The translations under genes and the position numbers were made by a program. Below, in pieces: positions 6,226 to 8,072 of a stretch of 8,072 nucleotides of DNA. Below the pieces are notes generated by a model. That model was not told the DNA's origin. It was given only the letters and a program-made list of their open reading frames with translations, and ran no database searches. Each line of letters begins with the position of its first letter. Position 1 is the first letter of the stretch. The DNA is from Oscillospiraceae bacterium (GTDB lineage: Bacteria; Bacillota; Clostridia; Oscillospirales; Oscillospiraceae), in the NCBI GenBank assembly GCA_902767395.1, contig CACXHI010000124.1:1-8072 (forward strand), in the 5' to 3' direction.

Positions 6226-6753
6226 TTATTCCTCGGGCTTGGGCGCGTCGGGGTTCTCGTTTCGGTCTTCCACGACCTCGAACACCACGCCCTTGACCTC
6301 CTCCGCCGTCTGCTCGAGCTTCTCGCCCAGCGAATCAGCTTTCTGATTCATTGCGCTGAGCTGTTGATCCAGCTCGTTGAGCTGCTGATCCAGCTCGGTC
6401 AGCTCGGCCTCCAGATCGGGCTCCTCGGCAGGCGCTTCCTCCCTGACAGGCCGGACAAAGGCGGCCTTGACGTCCTCCAGATCGCCGCGCAGGGCGTCGA
6501 TGGACTTGGTGGCCTCCGTAATGGCCTCGCACAGGGGCAGATACTCTGCGTCGTCCGGCTCCTCGCCGGTGATGTAATCACGGTAGTAGAGCTTGCCAAG
6601 CTCCTGATAGGCCTTCTTCAGCTTCTCCTGCTCCGTGAGAAGGCCGATGTTGGACTTGGTCACGGCGGCTGCGCTCTTGGTCATGCGGGCGGCTGCCTGT
6701 GCCGCGTCCGCCATAAGGCCCTTCAGAGCTTCCAGACTGTCATTCCATGCCAT
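6226..6753 (-). CDS. Coiled-coil protein of unknown function
   Basis: A 175-residue soluble protein, acidic towards its C-terminus, without signal peptide or membrane segment. Residues about 1-100 resemble the N-terminal helical region seen in many small clostridial hypothetical proteins, with the recognisable stretch KKAYQELGKLYYRDY (45-59). That similarity is remembered rather than searched. An Ala/Pro/Glu linker (about 103-112) leads to a coiled coil at about 113-157 containing two near-identical heptads, ELDQQLN and ELDQQLS. The tail is charged and ends PKPEE. No enzymatic motif is visible. The start is set by AAAGGAGA (complement of 6761-6768), 7 nt upstream of the ATG, and an extended -10 promoter lies just beyond. 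It follows the CPBP-like gene on the same strand by 99 bp but appears separately transcribed. A structural or protein-interaction role is possible; function is unknown. Confidence 0.85.
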   Translation of the reverse strand: MAWNDSLEALKGLMADAAQAAARMTKSAAAVTKSNIGLLTEQEKLKKAYQELGKLYYRDYITGEEPDDAEYLPLCEAITEATKSIDALRGDLEDVKAAFVRPVREEAPAEEPDLEAELTELDQQLNELDQQLSAMNQKADSLGEKLEQTAEEVKGVVFEVVEDRNENPDAPKPEE

Positions 6754-6807
6754 CGTAAATTCTCCTTTCGATCTGTGTCGGTGGGGTGATTGTTCCTCGT
6801 TGACTGC

Positions 6808-6816
6808 ATTATAGCA
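6808..6816 (-). promoter_or_regulatory. Extended -10 promoter of the coiled-coil gene
   Basis: On the minus strand TGCTATAAT (6816 down to 6808) is a perfect extended -10 element, giving a start near 6801 and a leader of about 48 nt before the ATG at 6753. The -35 region is poor (CTTCCA at a 17-nt spacing), as expected for extended -10 promoters. CTGC and GCAG flank the TATAAT as a short inverted repeat that could be an operator or chance. Confidence 0.65.
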
Positions 6817-6852
6817 GAGGTTTTCAAAAATGGAAGCGGCTGCAAAAAAAGT

Positions 6853-7854
6853 TTACAAATTATTCTCGGTGCGTTCATTTTGCTGCGGCGGGAGCGGAGC
6901 TGCATCCTTTGCCCGCAGTGCCAGCACCAGCGCCAGCGCCGCCAGAAGCACCAGCGTGGCGCAGAGACTGCCCTGCGGCCCGGCGTTTCCGCCGGTCAGG
7001 AGCGTCCGATAGGCGTCGGTATCCACGCGCAGGAGATAGAGCCCCTCGTGCTGATCCGGCGGTGCAAAGCTGAACAGGAAGTTCGCGGCAAAGAGCCACG
7101 CGCCGTGCAGGGTGCAGGCGCCCCAGAGATTGCCCCGCTTGATGACCCACACGCCCAAAACCAGCCCGAGCAGGAAGACGTTGACCCCCTCCACCGTGTC
7201 CACGCCAGCGTATCTTCCCTGAAACAGCGACGAAACCAGCGTGGAGAACAGCAGCGCATAGGGAACCGGAATCCGTGCGCCCACCGACGGAGCAAAATAG
7301 CCGCGAACCAGCAGCTCCATTGCCGCGCCCTGCACCAGACAGCCCAGCATCGCGCCGAGCACCGGCAGCCACGCGCCGTCGGCCACGGCCCCGAAGCGCG
7401 GCCGGAACCCGCCGAGTCCCGTGCCCAGCGCCAGAACCGCGCCGAACAGAAGCAGCCCCACGGCGAAGCCCAGAGCGGCATCCGCCAGCGGCCTGCCCCG
7501 CAGCCCCATGGAGGCCAGCGTCCTTCTCTGGAAGCGGCGGCAATAGAAGATCGCCACAGCGCCCATGGAGGCATAGGCAAAGAGGGCGCACAGCAGCACC
7601 CAATCCGGCATGGTCAGAAGCAGCTTGTGCAGAACGGACTCCAGTTCCCCGGAGGTGACGGACGACATGATCTGCGCAGAGCGCTGCGAGAGGAGCCACG
7701 GGGCGACCGGAATGGCAAAAAGGAGGCTCTGTCCCATTGCGGAAAGATAGGTCAGAACCAGAAAAACAAACAGCTCTCCGATCAGGGTGAATCTGGTTTG
7801 CTTCTGTTCGGCGGCTTCGGCCCAAAACTTCGGTCTTGGCAGCATGGCGTTCAT
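6853..7854 (-). CDS. CPBP (CAAX protease/bacteriocin-processing)-like multi-pass membrane protein, active site apparently degenerate
   Basis: The 333 residues have about eight hydrophobic segments (roughly 24-48, 85-104, 126-146, 161-178, 196-210, 226-238, 248-262, 297-313), so the protein sits in the cytoplasmic membrane. The CPBP core shows as QGAAMELLVRGYF (175-187), SSLFQG (208-213) and TLHGAWLFAAN (248-258). Active CPBP/Rce1 proteases have EExxxR, FxxxH and HxxxN. Here the first Glu is M179 (E180 and R184 remain), the FxxxH histidine is Q212, and the Asn four residues after H250 is L254. This suggests loss of peptidase activity, or a different active-site arrangement. The CPBP family includes bacteriocin immunity proteins and scaffolds as well as proteases. 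AGGAGA 6 nt upstream supports the first ATG over the one three codons later. A strong promoter lies upstream. The assignment rests on motif pattern and topology only. Confidence 0.8.
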   Translation of the reverse strand: MNAMLPRPKFWAEAAEQKQTRFTLIGELFVFLVLTYLSAMGQSLLFAIPVAPWLLSQRSAQIMSSVTSGELESVLHKLLLTMPDWVLLCALFAYASMGAVAIFYCRRFQRRTLASMGLRGRPLADAALGFAVGLLLFGAVLALGTGLGGFRPRFGAVADGAWLPVLGAMLGCLVQGAAMELLVRGYFAPSVGARIPVPYALLFSTLVSSLFQGRYAGVDTVEGVNVFLLGLVLGVWVIKRGNLWGACTLHGAWLFAANFLFSFAPPDQHEGLYLLRVDTDAYRTLLTGGNAGPQGSLCATLVLLAALALVLALRAKDAAPLPPQQNERTENNL

Positions 7855-7921
7855 GGCAGCTCTCCTGTTCTTTCGCGTCCGCGCCCCACAAGGCCGCGCG
7901 GGCGAATCCTTTTCTGCCCCT

Positions 7922-7951
7922 ATTATGCCACAGAATGCCGCCGGTTGTCAA
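7922..7951 (-). promoter_or_regulatory. Sigma-A type promoter for the CPBP-like gene
   Basis: On the minus strand a consensus TTGACA (7951-7946) is followed after 18 nt by CATAAT (7927-7922), itself preceded by TGG as an extended -10. Transcription would start near 7915, leaving a leader of about 60 nt before the ATG at 7854. The promoter lies immediately after the stop codon of the upstream partial gene, so the CPBP-like gene can be expressed on its own. Confidence 0.75.
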
Positions 7952-7957
7952 TTCCAT

Positions 7958-8072
7958 TTATCCGCCGCAGTGGGTTTTTCGGTCGCCGTCCCCGACGGCC
8001 TGAAAATACAGACCGGTCAAATGCTGCCAGAGCCGCTTGTCGAGAATGCCGGATTCCTGCATTCCGCAGCAG
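7958..8072 (-). CDS. 3' end of an unidentified gene (partial, start outside the window)
   Basis: The last 115 bases hold an open minus-strand frame that runs in from beyond the window edge and stops at TAA (7960-7958). It encodes about 37 C-terminal residues, including GILDKRLWQHLTGLYFQAVGD. The amphipathic, aromatic-rich character and GC-rich third positions resemble a genuine protein end. I do not recognise the family. Its stop lies 103 bp before the start of the CPBP-like gene, with a separate promoter in between. Confidence 0.5.
   Translation of the reverse strand, partial: CCGMQESGILDKRLWQHLTGLYFQAVGDGDRKTHCGG

Noticed and set aside
6875..7957. 360-codon minus-strand frame overlapping the CPBP-like gene
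   Set aside because: It shows no hydrophobic segments or motifs and is Arg/Gly/Ala-rich. The competing frame has the transmembrane pattern and a ribosome binding site.
7988..8003. Short GC hairpin (GCCGTC/GACGGC) near the window end as a terminator
   Set aside because: It falls inside the open frame of the partial minus-strand gene and has only a 6-bp stem.

Overview
The window looks like chromosomal DNA from a fairly GC-rich Gram-positive anaerobe of the class Clostridia, most plausibly an Oscillospiraceae/Ruminococcaceae-type gut bacterium. This is inferred from four things: the glgC-glgD pair (the GlgD paralogue is characteristic of Firmicutes), strong AGGAGG-type ribosome binding sites, a CotH-kinase lipoprotein of the kind common in clostridia, and GC-rich third codon positions. 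No phage, insertion sequence, CRISPR, tRNA or rRNA is visible.

Left part (1-3882, + strand): a compact glycogen-synthesis operon, glgC - glgD - glgA. GlgC makes ADP-glucose, GlgD is its non-catalytic-looking partner subunit, and GlgA polymerises ADP-glucose into alpha-1,4-glucan. glgC and glgD are 18 bp apart, and glgD and glgA overlap by 4 bp (ATGA). A perfect 18-bp hairpin followed by T residues closes the operon right after glgA. Branching enzyme and phosphorylase are not in the window and may lie upstream.

Middle (3883-6225): an intergenic region with a nested palindromic element and a TATAAT promoter box. It is followed by a 651-residue lipoprotein of the CotH kinase family whose kinase domain is interrupted by a Pro/Gly/Asn-rich 12-residue repeat array and a second Gly-rich loop. 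After it come a T/C-rich direct-repeat tract and a 15-bp GAAA-capped hairpin between convergent genes.

Right part (6226-8072, - strand): a 175-residue coiled-coil protein of unknown function with its own extended -10 promoter. Next is a 333-residue multi-pass membrane protein resembling the CPBP (CAAX protease/bacteriocin-processing) family, in which three of the four expected active-site residues appear substituted. It has a clear TTGACA/CATAAT promoter. Last is the 3' end of a further minus-strand gene cut off by the window edge.

Overall the gene content is ordinary housekeeping plus surface/membrane genes. The most noteworthy signals are the apparently degenerate CPBP protein, the repeat-expanded CotH kinase, and the palindromic element at 3902-3999. 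I see no convincing evidence of a wholly new multi-gene system.
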